From contig NC_134031.1 of the NCBI RefSeq assembly GCF_964204645.1, forward strand, positions 3,455,001 through 3,519,000: DNA of 64,000 nucleotides, given 5' to 3'. Origin of the DNA: Tubulanus polymorphus (lineage: Eukaryota > Nemertea > Palaeonemertea > Tubulaniformes > Tubulanidae). Positions 12,127-25,600 of this stretch are shown in pieces (the stretch's first letter is position 1; the number at the start of each line of letters is the position of its first letter). The translations under genes were made by a program, and so were the position numbers. The notes below the pieces were generated by a model that was not told the DNA's origin, did no database searches, and was given only the letters and a program-made list of their open reading frames with translations.

Positions 12127-12159
12127 CCAGTTACAGCATTTAAAGATAGGATTTAATGG
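12127..12159 (+). repeat. 33-bp direct repeat, copy 2
   Basis: This is the second copy of the element described at 11,407, in the same orientation 720 bases downstream. Confidence 0.7.
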
Positions 12160-15100
12160 CAACTTATGCAATGAACTACGCGCTCTCGTGACTGCCAGTT
12201 GAGTGCTGCATGTTCTACTTTCTACAATGCGACTGACAGAGAATAGTCGAACACTGTTGCTAACAATCTTTGACTTATGAAATCATTTGCGCCCAGTAAC
12301 ATCTGATCGCATTGCGTCACAAGTCAATCTACACCGGCCTTTACGTACTCGTTTTTTATGTCAGGCACTGCGTTGGTAGTACGTGTATTTTTCTGCTGTT
12401 TCTATGGTGATAACGGTGTTAGGTGCAAGGGTCTGATCTCAAAAACTTTCCATATTATATTTACGCATACTTAATACTTGATACCATTAAATCTATACTC
12501 GATGAGTTTAAAACTTTCCTAGAAAAAAAACTTACGAAACCCATTAAACAAAATAATGTATCGATAAGATGGTTCGTTTTTCGATGTAAAATCAATTGAA
12601 ATTCAGTTGAAATGCTGTGGGTCACAACGGCGTGTTTGGGAAACCTGATTCTTATACATTGTATTGATCATGATTGGGTTTAATAGATATTTGAAACGAA
12701 ATTTTGGTCCCGAAGGCGATTCCATTATTTTTGTTTGAATTATCCTAAATATATATATATATATGTATGTATACATATTGTCAGTATATTTGATGTACAT
12801 AAAACAAATTAATATATAATAAATTATATCTGGTTTCGTATACACTCTTTACGGTATATATACGAAAAATATTTATTTAGATTTTTTTTCGGTCGAAATT
12901 ATTCAATTTTCTATATCGTGACCGGAAATATTTTGTACAGGTCACAAAGAATGAAAAAGATTTGGGAGCGGAATTTTTGAAAGAATGGATGTAGATTTTA
13001 CGTAAGAATGATGATGTAATTTTGTTTCGATTGAACCATGTAATGCATTTTTGATAGTTCTCGTGCTCAATACGCGTACAAACTGCTTTAGACCCGACAG
13101 TGCCTTTGCGCTTCTTCTATCTTATCGGAACTATAGTTTCTAAGCGTTTTCCTCGTACAATGATAATCCTGTGAAATTTTATAGAACTGTTTATAAGGGA
13201 ATCTTAACCGATATGAGTTGTTGGTCGACTGCCAGCGTTGTAAAGTTATCGAATTATCTAGCCTCGAAATAAATCATATAAATTACAACATTATTATGAA
13301 TACGCTATTAGATATTGTAAAATTGAAATAAACAAAATGGAGCACCATTTTTGCGTCGAATTAATCCTTTATCCAGTTTGGAAGATATTTTGAAAATATA
13401 CATTTCTTTATTTCTATGGCAATGTATTGTAATCGTTTTCATATCTTATTATTATATATGAAATTGTCTTTTGTATCAAGGTCACTGAGGCCAAAAATGC
13501 ACCAGATTTTAACTGTAGTTATTATCGCTCCATGTTACAACTGTTTTGCTGGTTTCTAAATAGTAAGAAACTATTCCCACATCTCAGCTAAACAACTTGC
13601 ATCCGACGTCACTAAATATCTCTCTCCTGACCAGTTTTTTCTGGACAAATTTCTGCAACGAAAAAGAGATGCAAATTCTAAACTATTCCACAGTTCCACA
13701 GTTTCAGTTATTCTAACTGTAGATTGTGGAATCAGTCCTGAATTTCCTCCAGATTTTGGTGGGAAAATGATATAACACGTCAGACGTCAAATGTAGGACC
13801 TGTTGTAGGTTTTTGAAGTATGTTTTTTTCGTCCATCATATATAAATTTGTGTCTATGCAACTGTTCTAGGTGTATGGTACATTCGCTGTGTGTAACACA
13901 CTTCATTTACATCATTATACGATATCCGTTGTTTCCGAATAAAATGATTTAATTACAAAAAAAAATATGATCTCTATTTTTCTGGGATTTGTGCAGTCGT
14001 CTGAGATTGTTCCAGAATTATCATCCATATTGTCGCAAACCATTTGTCAAAATCTGACAACTCGAGATTTACGCGTAGGTCTATTATTATTGAAATGTAC
14101 TGTAGCAGTAATAGCCCTTTCTCGCTATGAATTCCCCGCTATAAAACCACCAACCACCAATAAATACGCCACCAGCTTGACGGACCGGTTTTGGTATAGT
14201 TCGCAAATGATGTATTAAGTAATGTGTATGTTGCCGCGAGGGCTCTGTCTCTGACACATATAGACCCTTCTTATCGATACTTTAGCTTATTACGAAGTAT
14301 TAACGGGCCTCATTTAACTATATTACGTATTGATGTGGATCTATAAATTAGCTGGACGCAGTTCAAATAGTTAGATGAGGGACAAACTCTAGAGTCCTTT
14401 TTACAGATCTCCAATAGAACCATTTACGGTACATGTACAAAATGAAGGTCAGGTATAGAAAATCCAAAAGATAGGGCAAAGTGCACGGAAGGCAATCATC
14501 CAAAGCCACTTACTTGTATCGGGCTATTCAAGACCAGGGCAATTTTCCTGACACATGCAGACAATAAACTAAAAGGCACAGATTTTCTGAGAAAATATTA
14601 TTGAATTTCTATTCTATTTATCAAAGTTTCTTATAAAATACAAAATACATACAATAACAATACATGTACAATGGACGACTGTTCTGAAGTTTTCTACACT
14701 TAATTCTAAAATTTTTGTCATAGAAATATACAACTGAGTAGCAACCCACATATTTCAATTTTCAGCAAATTTGGCTGATATCTAATATTCTTCTAATGAC
14801 TATTTTTCTATAATTGAGTACCGGTACCACTAGCAATCAAAGTTTTGGGTTTTTCAATATATAGAACAACTACAATTTTGTTGAAGTACAAAATCATAGG
14901 TTTCTGACTAAATAAAAATATCAGGTCTTTGTCAAAAGACAGATATGGTAACACAAAAAACATTCTAGAAATGTAGGACATCACATCATTTTAGCCATCG
15001 AGGCTTGGATATGAAATCGTATTTCCAACAAATTTACATTTACCGTATCAACTTAATTTTCAGTAGGAAAACTTAACCTTAATTTCGTTTCAATATCAAA

Positions 15101-15160
15101 TCATATTCTAAACAGATCTTTCGATATTTGTTGCCACATGCAGAACGTCTGACCACCGCT

Positions 15161-16021
15161 TCATAGTCCTTTCTTAAATGCGAGCACTCCGATGATAAGA
15201 ATCAACTCAAAAACTGCCGGCAGAGCGTTACAAAAACCGAACAACAACCAAAATTGATCTGAAGGCCACACCTCAAATACGAATAACGTCAAAGACACCG
15301 ACGCGCTGAAGTGAGCACCGATCGCTGACATGTAGTTAAGGGAGAGATAACTTCGCTGAAAAATTAAGGCTACAATCCAATGATGAATAATTTACTACAA
15401 AATTCTGTGAAGGAATTTTTTGCAATCTTGTTTTTGAAAAGGATACATAATAAGCTTTGAGTCGGCATGAACATCGAGACGCCGCCGAAAAATCCACCGA
15501 ACTCGACGAGAAAAAGAGCCAACGCTATGGACAGTCCGATTATCAGTCTGAAAGATAAAGTCCACAAAATGATTGGTATATTTCAAGTAAAATGATTGCC
15601 TGTAAGTAAACCAAAACATTTAACTTTAAGAAACACTAAAAAAAAAAATGGTTAAGTACATTTTAAGTAAGTTCTATCCGGATGAATATTTCACATAGTT
15701 TAATTGCACATAGCATATGGGCCTGATCCCTGCTGTGCACCCTCCCATAAGTTTGGGAGTTCATTTGTCTCAAGCACTTACTCTGTATCTTTCTGCGTAT
15801 ACTGTTCAGGTGTATATGCTCCAAAATTTGCTCTCACGTTCGGATCCTGAAATTGCAAATTAATCGATATAGTCTCTGTCTCTGATGTCAGTGCAGGTGA
15901 AAAAGTGAAATGATGTGGAATATTTTCAAAAACTTACCCGAGACCAGAATATAATGATTAAAATCACCATATGCGCAGTCATGGTCAGGAACCTAGCGGG
16001 TACCATTCCTGAGAGAGACAT
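15161..16021 (-). CDS. TMEM107: Transmembrane protein 107 (ciliary transition-zone protein)
   Basis: TMEM107 is a four-pass membrane protein of the ciliary transition zone, where it works with the MKS module to gate ciliary membrane content. Four exons, read downward, are 16021-15938, 15846-15782, 15547-15447 and 15324-15161. They join in frame to give 137 residues (human 140). The start reads MSLSGMVPARFLTMTAHMV, followed by FWSRDPNVRA, FGGVSMFMPTQSL, SIGAHFSASV and a C-terminal FCNALPAVFE segment, all matching the family. Four hydrophobic stretches are visible. The exon 4 acceptor must be the CAG at 15327-15325: the upstream CAG near 15,356 would give a stop in frame. It is head-to-head with COPB2 and probably shares its promoter. 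Confidence 0.93.
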
Positions 16022-16613
16022 CTTTGCTTTTGAAGATTATTTTTTGATTGTCGAGAAAATACAGACTCGCTTATAATTTTGATACGAGAGGAGAGTTGAG
16101 ACGGTTGCTAACGTAAACAAATTCAAAATAGCATTTCTCCCGAGAAATTCTCCAGAATAAACTCAAATAACTAAATTCTTAGTGATAAAATTTCAACTAC
16201 TTGGTCTTAAATTCACGCTTAGATAGTTGTTGGGTTTGAAAGGTGAGAATTCTGACTGATATGGGAACTAAGGCGATTATTTTCTGAAATTTTTTGATCC
16301 GAAAAATTCACCGACCGTCCACCATTTTGTAACATTTGAGTCACGTGATTGAGACGTACTGTAACGCAAAAAGAAGGCAACCAATAATTTTGTTCTCTCA
16401 AAAATAGGGTAATTTTGATTGAGTGGTCATTAACTAAAATAGCTCTCGTATTTTGATGCCTGATTGAAAGTGGTGAAAAGATTCTTATTTGTAATTTGTT
16501 ATAATTTGATGTATTGAAAAAATCGCCACTCTATCGACGAGGAGGCGGAAGTAATTTGCCGACGACGCATGCGCAGTGCTGCGGGCCACGTATGAAACTA
16601 CAACTCGGCGAAA
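16022..16613. promoter_or_regulatory. Bidirectional promoter region of TMEM107 and COPB2
   Basis: Fewer than 600 bases separate the two start codons. Near COPB2 there is CGCATGCGCA (about 16565-16574), an NRF-1-type element common in housekeeping promoters. Near TMEM107 the minus strand reads GTTTAC-GTT-AGCAAC (16104-16118), an RFX X-box with one mismatch in the left half and a perfect right half, suitable for a ciliary gene. CACGTG lies near 16,333. Function is inferred from motif and position only. Confidence 0.55.
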
Positions 16614-19600
16614 ATGGTAAATATTTCAATATTTCTTGACATTTACGAAGCTTTCGAGTGATTACGAATTCCAACGGATTATCGGGGATAAAGATGGTAA
16701 CGAGAAGAAATAGACGAAACGTGAAAACGTCGATTGTGTCGACGTGGTTCTGGTTTAAAGTGTTAAAAACGTCACTGGAAATGTCAATATTTCACTTCCT
16801 GGTTCGGTCCCCTAATTTCTTGGTGATCGAAGAAAGAGATATGTCAGAATGTGTGAATCAGTAAAACTGAGTAGTTATAAAAATGACCGTTTCACACAAT
16901 TAAGTTGATACGAAATTGATGAATTAGAAATGAAATAGTAAAACAATTTTTTTGGTTGTTCAAAAAAGGAAAATCTGACTGTCTGTCAGTGACACTGACA
17001 GTGTCCTGTTCAGTGTGGTGAATAGCTGTACCTTCTTCAATTAAGATTAGACAATTTACATAAAGACATTGATTACGAGGTCTTAGTCGAACGTTGCTAC
17101 AGGGATACTTTATTAATATTCTGAGAGTTATTAACACTCTGTACAGACTGAAACTATAGATAATAGTATTACAATAATTATATTATCCCTGCAGCAACAT
17201 TCGAAGTCTATGATGATATGATTTTATACCAACTTTATATTAATGTTAACAAAATATTGGATTGCAAAACTGCAATTTGAAATTTACTGTAGTTAATGCC
17301 TTACAATGCATTACTCTAGAAAAAGCTGAAGAAAAAAAATAGGGATTTTTTTTCTTAGTATAGTATGGTATAGTATACCATTAGGGTTAGAAGAAGGGTC
17401 CAAGTAAGATTTTAGGGTTTATATTAGAGATAGGGGGCCTATTTGTTTGGGGATCTTTCGTGATCTAATCATACTTATTAATTCAATAATTATTCACCTA
17501 ATTAGATCAATAATTATACACCTAATTAAGGCAGAGAGACCAAATCTAATCAGGTGTTTGGAACTAGGTCCAGAATATATGGCATGGGATACTCTGGGTT
17601 TGAAACCATAACCTTGGTATCTACGAGTTAAAACAATCCGGCAAGACCACCCTGAAATTAATTCAATATTATTTCATCTTTATTTTCAGCCTCTTCGACT
17701 GGATATTAAGCGTAAGTTGTCAGCTCGGTCTGACCGAGTAAAATGTGTTGATCTTCACCCTAGTGAACCGTGGATGTTGGCTAGTTTGTACAACGGTAAC
17801 GTTCACATCTGGAATCATGAATCACAGGTAATTGAGAAGTGATAACTTTCTGTTGAAACTTGAAATTGCTCTAAACATTATATCCGGTAATTATATGGGC
17901 GGATGATTAGAATATGTGGGCAGATTTCCAGCTGGGCCAAATTTTGAATTGGTATCTGAGAATTTTCAAATTTCACTCAATAAATTCATATATTACCCTT
18001 TCGACTGATGAATGAAAATGGAATTGCCGGTATATATTAGAAAATATGAACATTTGTGGATGGGACCAAAGCACTTCTTTATTTTCCTTTCAGCAATTGA
18101 TCAAATCGTTTGAAGTTTGTGATTTACCAGTACGTACTGCTAGGTTCATTGCCAGAAAAAATTGGGTCGTCACTGGATCGGTAAGTTCAAGTATTGATTT
18201 ATTTCGGAGCATATTTCATCCATCTCGTACTGCTCAAGCCTGTACAATTATATTGATATTTAGATTTTTTGTTGGCTGTAAAATGAAAAATTTCAGTATT
18301 TCACTGAGAGATGAGATTTTGCTAGTTAAATCCCAAACTGAATTTTCTGCTTTCCTGTAGATAATAAGATCCTCAATATTTCGAAGGTTTTTACTTGGTG
18401 TTTGGCCTGTAATGTTGGTGGGATTTTACAAGGCTTCCCAGTACTTTGGTTTCAAAATTGCATGTTGCCGCTGTTATTTTTCAGGATGATATGCAAGTTC
18501 GAGTGTTCAATTATAATACGCTAGAAAGAGTTCATCAATTTGAATCTCATTCTGATTATTTGAGGTGCATCGCGGTTCATCCAACGCAACCATACATTTT
18601 AACCAGTAGTGGTAAGTAATGCAGCTATCGTCATCTCTTATTGGTCAGTTAGGCCTTGTTGAAAATACTTGTTCATAGGCTAATAAAAATTGCTCTGAAA
18701 TGGACGTCATTTGGATTCATATTTCGTACTGTTAACTGAAATCTGTTATTCAAAGATTCGCGTATTGATTTTTGTACAGTTAACTGAATTGGCGGACAAT
18801 TGAAATTGATTAAAAATTTGATACAGTAATCTCGGCATTATTCGGCTTTCTCGTGTTATAGATGATATGTTGATCAAACTGTGGGATTGGGATAAGAAAT
18901 GGATCTGTACTCAAGTGTTTGAGGGTCATACTCATTACGTCATGCAGATCGTCATCAATCCGAAAGATAACAATACGTTCGCCAGCGCTTCACTCGACAG
19001 AACTGTGAAGGTAACTAAACTGATATATTTGAGGTTTCCATTTCACAACTTAGGTTTTGATAAAAAATGTGTTATTTAGCCATTAGCCTATAGCTGCTGA
19101 AATAATGAATTCCTTAGATATTGTAATATATAGTGTCTGCAGTGAATGATGTAATTTTCGATTGTATTTATTTGTTCGTAGGTATGGCAGCTCGGTTCAC
19201 CGACGCCGAACTTTACCCTTGAAGGACACGAAAAGGGTGTGAACTGCGTTGATTATTACAGCGGAGGTGATAAACCCTACCTGATCTCCGGTGCAGATGA
19301 CCGTCTCGTGAAGATCTGGGATTATCAGGTATGTGCCATCACATATTCACATTTATGAAATATATGCACTTCAATCGCATAACTACTTAGCTATAGAAAT
19401 GCAATACTTTATTCGCTTAGTGGAAAGAAATTTTGTCAACATTTAAGTCATAAATTCGACTGGAAGTCATGAAATTGGGGCAAACAAAATTTGTTAAATT
19501 CATAAATCCTTTCGGTAATTAGGCCTATGGGTCTTCATACATGAAATCAGATATTTGATTATCACCAGATATTTGAACTTCATATTTTGTTTGCATGAAA

Positions 19601-22600
19601 ATTTTATACCCCCAATTTAGTGTTTTGTTTCATGTCTTGAATTCATGTAAGAAGTGCTAAACATAGGTAGACAATACAATTAAGACGAAATGTACTTTGT
19701 GAATTTTCAGAATAAAACCTGCGTACAGACTCTGGAGGGCCATGCCCAGAACATATCGGCAGTGGCATTCCATCCGGAATTACCGATTATTATGACTGGA
19801 TCCGAGGACGGTATGCAGAAAAAATCTTGACATTAAGTTTAAAAAATGTGATAATTCTTTTGAAAATACCTATATATTTGCGTTGTGGTTGTTTCAGGCA
19901 CGGTGAGAATCTGGCACGCGAACACGTATCGTTTGGAAAGTACGTTGAACTACGGATTGGAACGCGTCTGGGCGATCGGTTGTCATAAAGGATCGAACAA
20001 CGTCGGTCTCGGATACGACGAAGGCAGCATCATGATCAAGGTACGAATTGTGCATAGAAAAAGAGATTAGAACTATTTTGTTGCTTCATTCTTGTGAGAA
20101 GTGCTTCTTTCTTGTAAAAAGTAAGACATGTTGGTTGATAAATTCAGTAGACACCTTTAAACTAGAATCCATCGGGATAGGTGATTTTTGTTAGCATTAC
20201 TCTCACTTGAGTTATAAACCAACGATGGACTGATATTCTATCATGATAAAATTGTTCTAAGATTTCTTTTTGAACTAATTGATAATTCAAATTTAGACGA
20301 GTATACTGTATATACCTAGGATACAAGAACTCAATCGAGTTTGATTTAGGTTTGAGCTCTTTGCCAAGTCGATAAACTGTTTTAAAATATTACAATCATG
20401 GCATGGGCTTGTTTGTTTTTTATTTAGCTCGGCAGAGAAGAACCGGCGATGTCGATGGACAACAGCGGTAAGATTATCTGGGCTAAACACGCCGAGGTGC
20501 AACAGGCGAACATCAAAGCTCTCGCCGATCAGGAGATCAAAGACGGCGAACGTTTACCACTGGCGGTGAAAGATATGGGAAGTTGTGAGATTTACCCGCA
20601 GACTATCGCTCATAATCCTAATGGCAGGTATGTGTTGAATTGTGACAATCAAGTTTTCAATGAGGATCTGCCAGATTCTCTATTAGTTATTCAGTTATCT
20701 GTGCTTTAATTTCAATACTATGGTACACTGGTGGGCCTACATAACTAATCTTTGGAAACGTGTACATGTATATGACAACATAAAAATCCGTGAACCTAGA
20801 AATCCAGTTGAAAGGCGATAGAAAATGAATTTATATAACCAGCATAAAACCGACTGTTAAAGACCCCATAGAATGTTTCAAAGTATCTCGTTAAATTTTC
20901 CATGCCTGTGCATCTGGATCCGATTCCAACAGTTGTGAGAGTTGAGAGTAAACTATTGAGTTGAGTTCAAATGAATTCATTTCCAATGTTGTTAGTCAAA
21001 TCTTAGAACTCTGGAACTGAGTCCTGCATAGTTGAAATTGAATCGAGATAGATTCGAGTAGGAAATAGATTTTATCAAAAGATGAAAGATATTATTGATG
21101 TTGAGCATGTTGTTTTATTTACACTATTAATGACACCATAAAATGTTAGAATTTAAATCTGCTTAGTTAAATTCAAATCTAGATAACTACCTGTAGGAGA
21201 TAGATTTTAGTAAAACTGAAGTTGCTGTGGAAATTGAGAGTGTTTGTTTTATTTCCATGTGAAGGTTTGTAGTTGTGTGCGGAGACGGTGAATATATCAT
21301 CTATACAGCGATGGCTTTGAGAAATAAAAGTTTTGGTTCGGCTCAAGAGTTCGTCTGGTCGCAGGACTCGTCCGTCTACGCAATACGCGAAGGCAGCAGC
21401 ATGGTGAAAATATTCAAGAATTTCAAGGAACAAAAATCGTTCAAGCCAGACTTTGGCGCTGAAGGTACGGTAGAGTTTGCTTCGGATTACTTGGGACTGA
21501 TGAAAATTAGATTAAGCAGGCTTGACTTAACAAATTTACGATCTTTATCTAAGAAGGATTTTAAGCTATCTTTTGAGCTTGATTCCACCATAAACTGTTA
21601 ATTCAAACAATATATTTCCTGTTAGAGCTTTCTAATTTTGGACTCCTGTTTCACTCTAAGCCTTTAACTCCATCCAATGACTTTCAGTAGGACTTTGATT
21701 GACTCTATAGTTATTTATAAGACTCAGCGTTTTATTTGACAGGTATATTCGGTGGTTTTATGCTCGGCGTCAGGTCGGTGAGCGGTTTAGCGTTCTACGA
21801 ATGGGAAACGACAGATCTAGTCAGACGTATCGAAATTACTCCGAAAAATGTAAGTGAACCTCTCTGTACTTCTCTAGTCACAAGAATTATCTCACTTTCT
21901 CGAATTTTCATTTTGGAATCTTCGATTGAATCATTCGATTGTGTCTTTATTTTGAAAGGTTTTCTGGAATGATAGCGGTGAGTTGTTATGCATCGCGACT
22001 GAAGAGTCGTTTTATATTCTGAAATACAGCAGCGAAGCCGTCGATCAGGCTAAAGAGACTAAAGAGGGCGTTACCGAGGACGGTATCGAAAATGCTTTCG
22101 ACGTAAGTTTATTTCATCAAAGGTTAACACATTGCATCATTGTCGTTCTGTTGAATGTTCTAAATGATTATTGGTCGAATGTTTTTTGATTGACAGGTGA
22201 TTGGTGAAATTGAAGAAACCGTTAAGACCGGTATTTGGGTCGGCGATTGTTTTATTTATACGAACAGCGTGAATAGATTGAATTACTACGTCGGAGGTGA
22301 AATAGTAACAGTCGCTCATTTAGACAGGTCAGTTTGAGCCTCTCAGTTTAACATATATTTTAAGTTAGTTTGAAGTTATTTGGGTCCAAATGATCAGAGA
22401 TTCTAACTTCTCAAACACCCTTTTCAAAATTGACCTCAGTCTTTCAATAGTACTTAATTAAAACTGTGAACTGTCAACTGGTAACAATTTTCCTTTCTGT
22501 GTTCTCCAAACGAAATTAGAAATAAGAATTTCTGCTTACTGGGTGCTAAAGAAATGAGAAGGGTGTCACTAAGGTCTCATTTTAAAAAGTTGCAGAAAAA

Positions 22601-25600
22601 TTACGATGAAAAGTTGCAGAAAACATTTTTCAACCGCTGGCACTTCGACAAGTACCCAATAGTAGAGATCAGACAAAAATATTTAACATTAAAGAACAAC
22701 TCTAAATTATTATAGAATTATTTTTAAGGACCTTTCCTTGAATTTCCTCTCATTTCAAGGAATCACTCTAGAATTCATATTGTCCTAAATCTTATGTATT
22801 AAATCTATGCCCATGAAAATCTGGCAGCTAGTAACTTCAATGATATGAACGTGTGTTTACAGAGTGATGTATTTGTTGGGATATATACCGAAGGATAATC
22901 GTTTGTATCTCGGTGATAAAGAGTTGAACGTCGTCAGTTTCTCGTTACTGCTCTCCGTGCTCGAGTACCAGACGGCCGTCATGAGACGCGATTTCGAAAC
23001 GGCCGACAAAGTTCTACCGACGATTCCCCGCGAGCAACGAAGTCGAGTGGCGCATTTCTTGGAAAAGCAGGTATTTAAAAAATGACATTTAAAAATGTTG
23101 GCTTCAAAAATGGCCGCCTTCAATCCAGTTTAATAGACAAAGAGCAATTGGGAAACTCTTCGAAATTAGTTTTTCGTAAATCAGGGTGGGCAATGACCTG
23201 GAAAACTTGGAGTAAAAAAATCAGGGAAAATTCAAGGTATTTGTCAATTGTTACCAATACCAAACCCGCGGAAAGTGGCCACCCTGGAGTCGGGATTTAT
23301 TAATTCTTGGAGTGACTCCCACCACACTGTGTGATGGTTATGAAGGTTATTTTCTGAATGAAAAACTTCCATTTTCGTTTTTCTAGGGTTTTAAATCTCA
23401 AGCGCTCGCCGTCACCTGTGATCCCGAACATAAATTCGAACTAGCCATACAATTAGGAGAACTCAAAACAGCCTACACCATAGCCAAGGAAGCAGAGGTA
23501 AGTTACCGTCAAATCTGATACAGATTTTTGTTAATGAATACAAAATTCATGAAGTGTTGCTTTTCTTCCATAGTCGGAGCAGAAATGGAAGCAGTTAGCC
23601 GAACTGGCGACGTTGAAGTGTGAATTCGGTCTGGCGCAGGAATGTTTACACAACGCGCAGGATTTCGGCGGTCTTCTGCTACTAGCGACGTCTGCCGGTA
23701 ACGCCGAGATGGTAAACATGTTGGCGAACACATCGTCGGACTCCAGTCAAAATAACGTATCATTCCTATCATTCTTCCTTCTCGGAAAGTAAGTAAAATC
23801 AGGATGACCATTGAAAAAACTCAGGGAATTTGAAAAATCAGGGATTTTGACAAATTTTGGCGAAAACCTGAAAAAAACTCGAGGAATTTAGACATACAAT
23901 TTATTGACCGTGTGGTCTTTATTAATACACCAGTTATTTGACTTTGAAAAATCAATTACTTGTAATATTTTAAACAGACAAATCTCTCCATTCTCGTACA
24001 GAATGGAAAATTAGGAATTTGTAAATGGCAGAAAGTGGCTTCCCTGAAAATTCTTCAATGTCCATACATTCATACTGCAAGGTTATAACACGCTGTTTCT
24101 AGTACTAATCCGCTGTTTACTTTTTCTATACAGATTAGAGAAATGTCTTGAAGTTTTGATCAACTCGAACAGATTGCCTGAAGCTGCGTTTTTCGCGCGT
24201 ACTTATTTACCTAGTCAAGTATCCAGGTAATTTGTCTTATATATTGATGCCCTGGGTAGTGCTGAATGGGTTAAGAATCAGGGGCTGATTTACGGTAAGA
24301 AAATTGGAAAGCGGGGTTCCCCACCCGTGTTTAGATATTTTTGAAGGAATACATCCAAATGATGCCATTTCCAAGAAAGGGCAATCTCATTAGGAAGCAA
24401 GGGTCTGGACCCTAGAATCACTTCTGAGAGCCGTTTTTCAGGATATCGGACAGTTATCCTACTAGCTAAGCAAATCATGAATGCCTCTAGTTCATTGGCA
24501 GAAAATCTGCTTATAAGATAAAGAAAACTATAATTTTCAACCACAGTGATGTTGAGTAACTGATAATTTCAACTGTTACAGAGTTGTTGAATTGTGGCGT
24601 GTGGGTCTGGGTAAGATCAACCAGAAAGCGGCCCAGTCTCTCGCCGATCCGACCGAATACGAGAATTTATTCACCGGATTACAGGAAACATTCAAAACCG
24701 AACAGTACCTACGAAAAGAGCGTCAATCATTACAGCCGGCTGCGGCATGTTCAACAGTTCAGGTAAATACGTTATTAATCAATTAAGAGATGCATTTGTT
24801 CAGAGCAAACCGATTAGGTTAGCTGAAAATTCGCATTTGTATAGACTGGTTTGTGAACTAATTTGCTCAAACCTGCCATATTATTCATTTTGTCGTAAAC
24901 CTAAATGATTTGATTAAACTGACCAAACTGTTTAGGAGGAGCTGTTTGCTGGATTTAACTCAATCAAAATGGCAGCATATTCAGACGTAGAGAAGTTGTC
25001 ATCCGCCATCAAACTAAACCAAAAACCTTAATTGTTGCATTCATTTACATCTCATAAGCCGGTTTCAATTCTCTATAAACAGAGTAAACCTACCCCAAAT
25101 TGGTTTGTTACAAACACGCCCATTGAATACACTGACAAATGGATTACCTACTAAATAGAATTAGAAAATAAAGATGGCGACACTGTGTTTATCAGTGGGT
25201 AGCAGGCTATCAATTTTCCCTAAAAAGCTCCGGTACAAGGCAGTTGCTTTGGGATTCCATTTTGGTTGCGGGTTAGTTTTCGTTGCATTCTAAAATTCTT
25301 CATAATTTATTCTATTTTTTAGCCGAATCACGAGCGTAATCCGATGGAAGAGATGCAAAAAGCCGAAGAACTAGGACAATTCGTTTACGTACCGAATGCC
25401 GAAGACGAAAACGAAGAGGAAATCAACATGGATGAAATGTCCACGCCTCCCCCATCAATAGTATCGGTAAGTCATTGATCATTATCCATAGCTGAATATG
25501 ATTACTAAAAAAAACAGCCTAGTTAAATTCTACCCTATGCACTGATAGATTGAGTAGATTCCTGACTAAGTGTCTATCTCTGTAAATATTTTAGATAGTC

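Larger units (their letters stand above)
9191..15160. other. ATF6 3' UTR and convergent intergenic region
   Basis: About 6 kb of AT-rich DNA separates the ATF6 stop from the stop of minus-strand TMEM107. It holds several AATAAA signals (9773, 9809, 13938), a 38-bp tandem repeat, a family A palindrome, two copies of a 33-bp direct repeat, a TTA microsatellite and an AT/GT run near 12,750. The open frames are short, without splice signals or recognisable products. I see no gene here. Confidence 0.6.

Noticed and set aside
15325..15360. Upstream acceptor for TMEM107 exon 4
   Set aside because: It would shift the frame and give an early stop; the CAG 31 bases on restores SIGAHFSASV.
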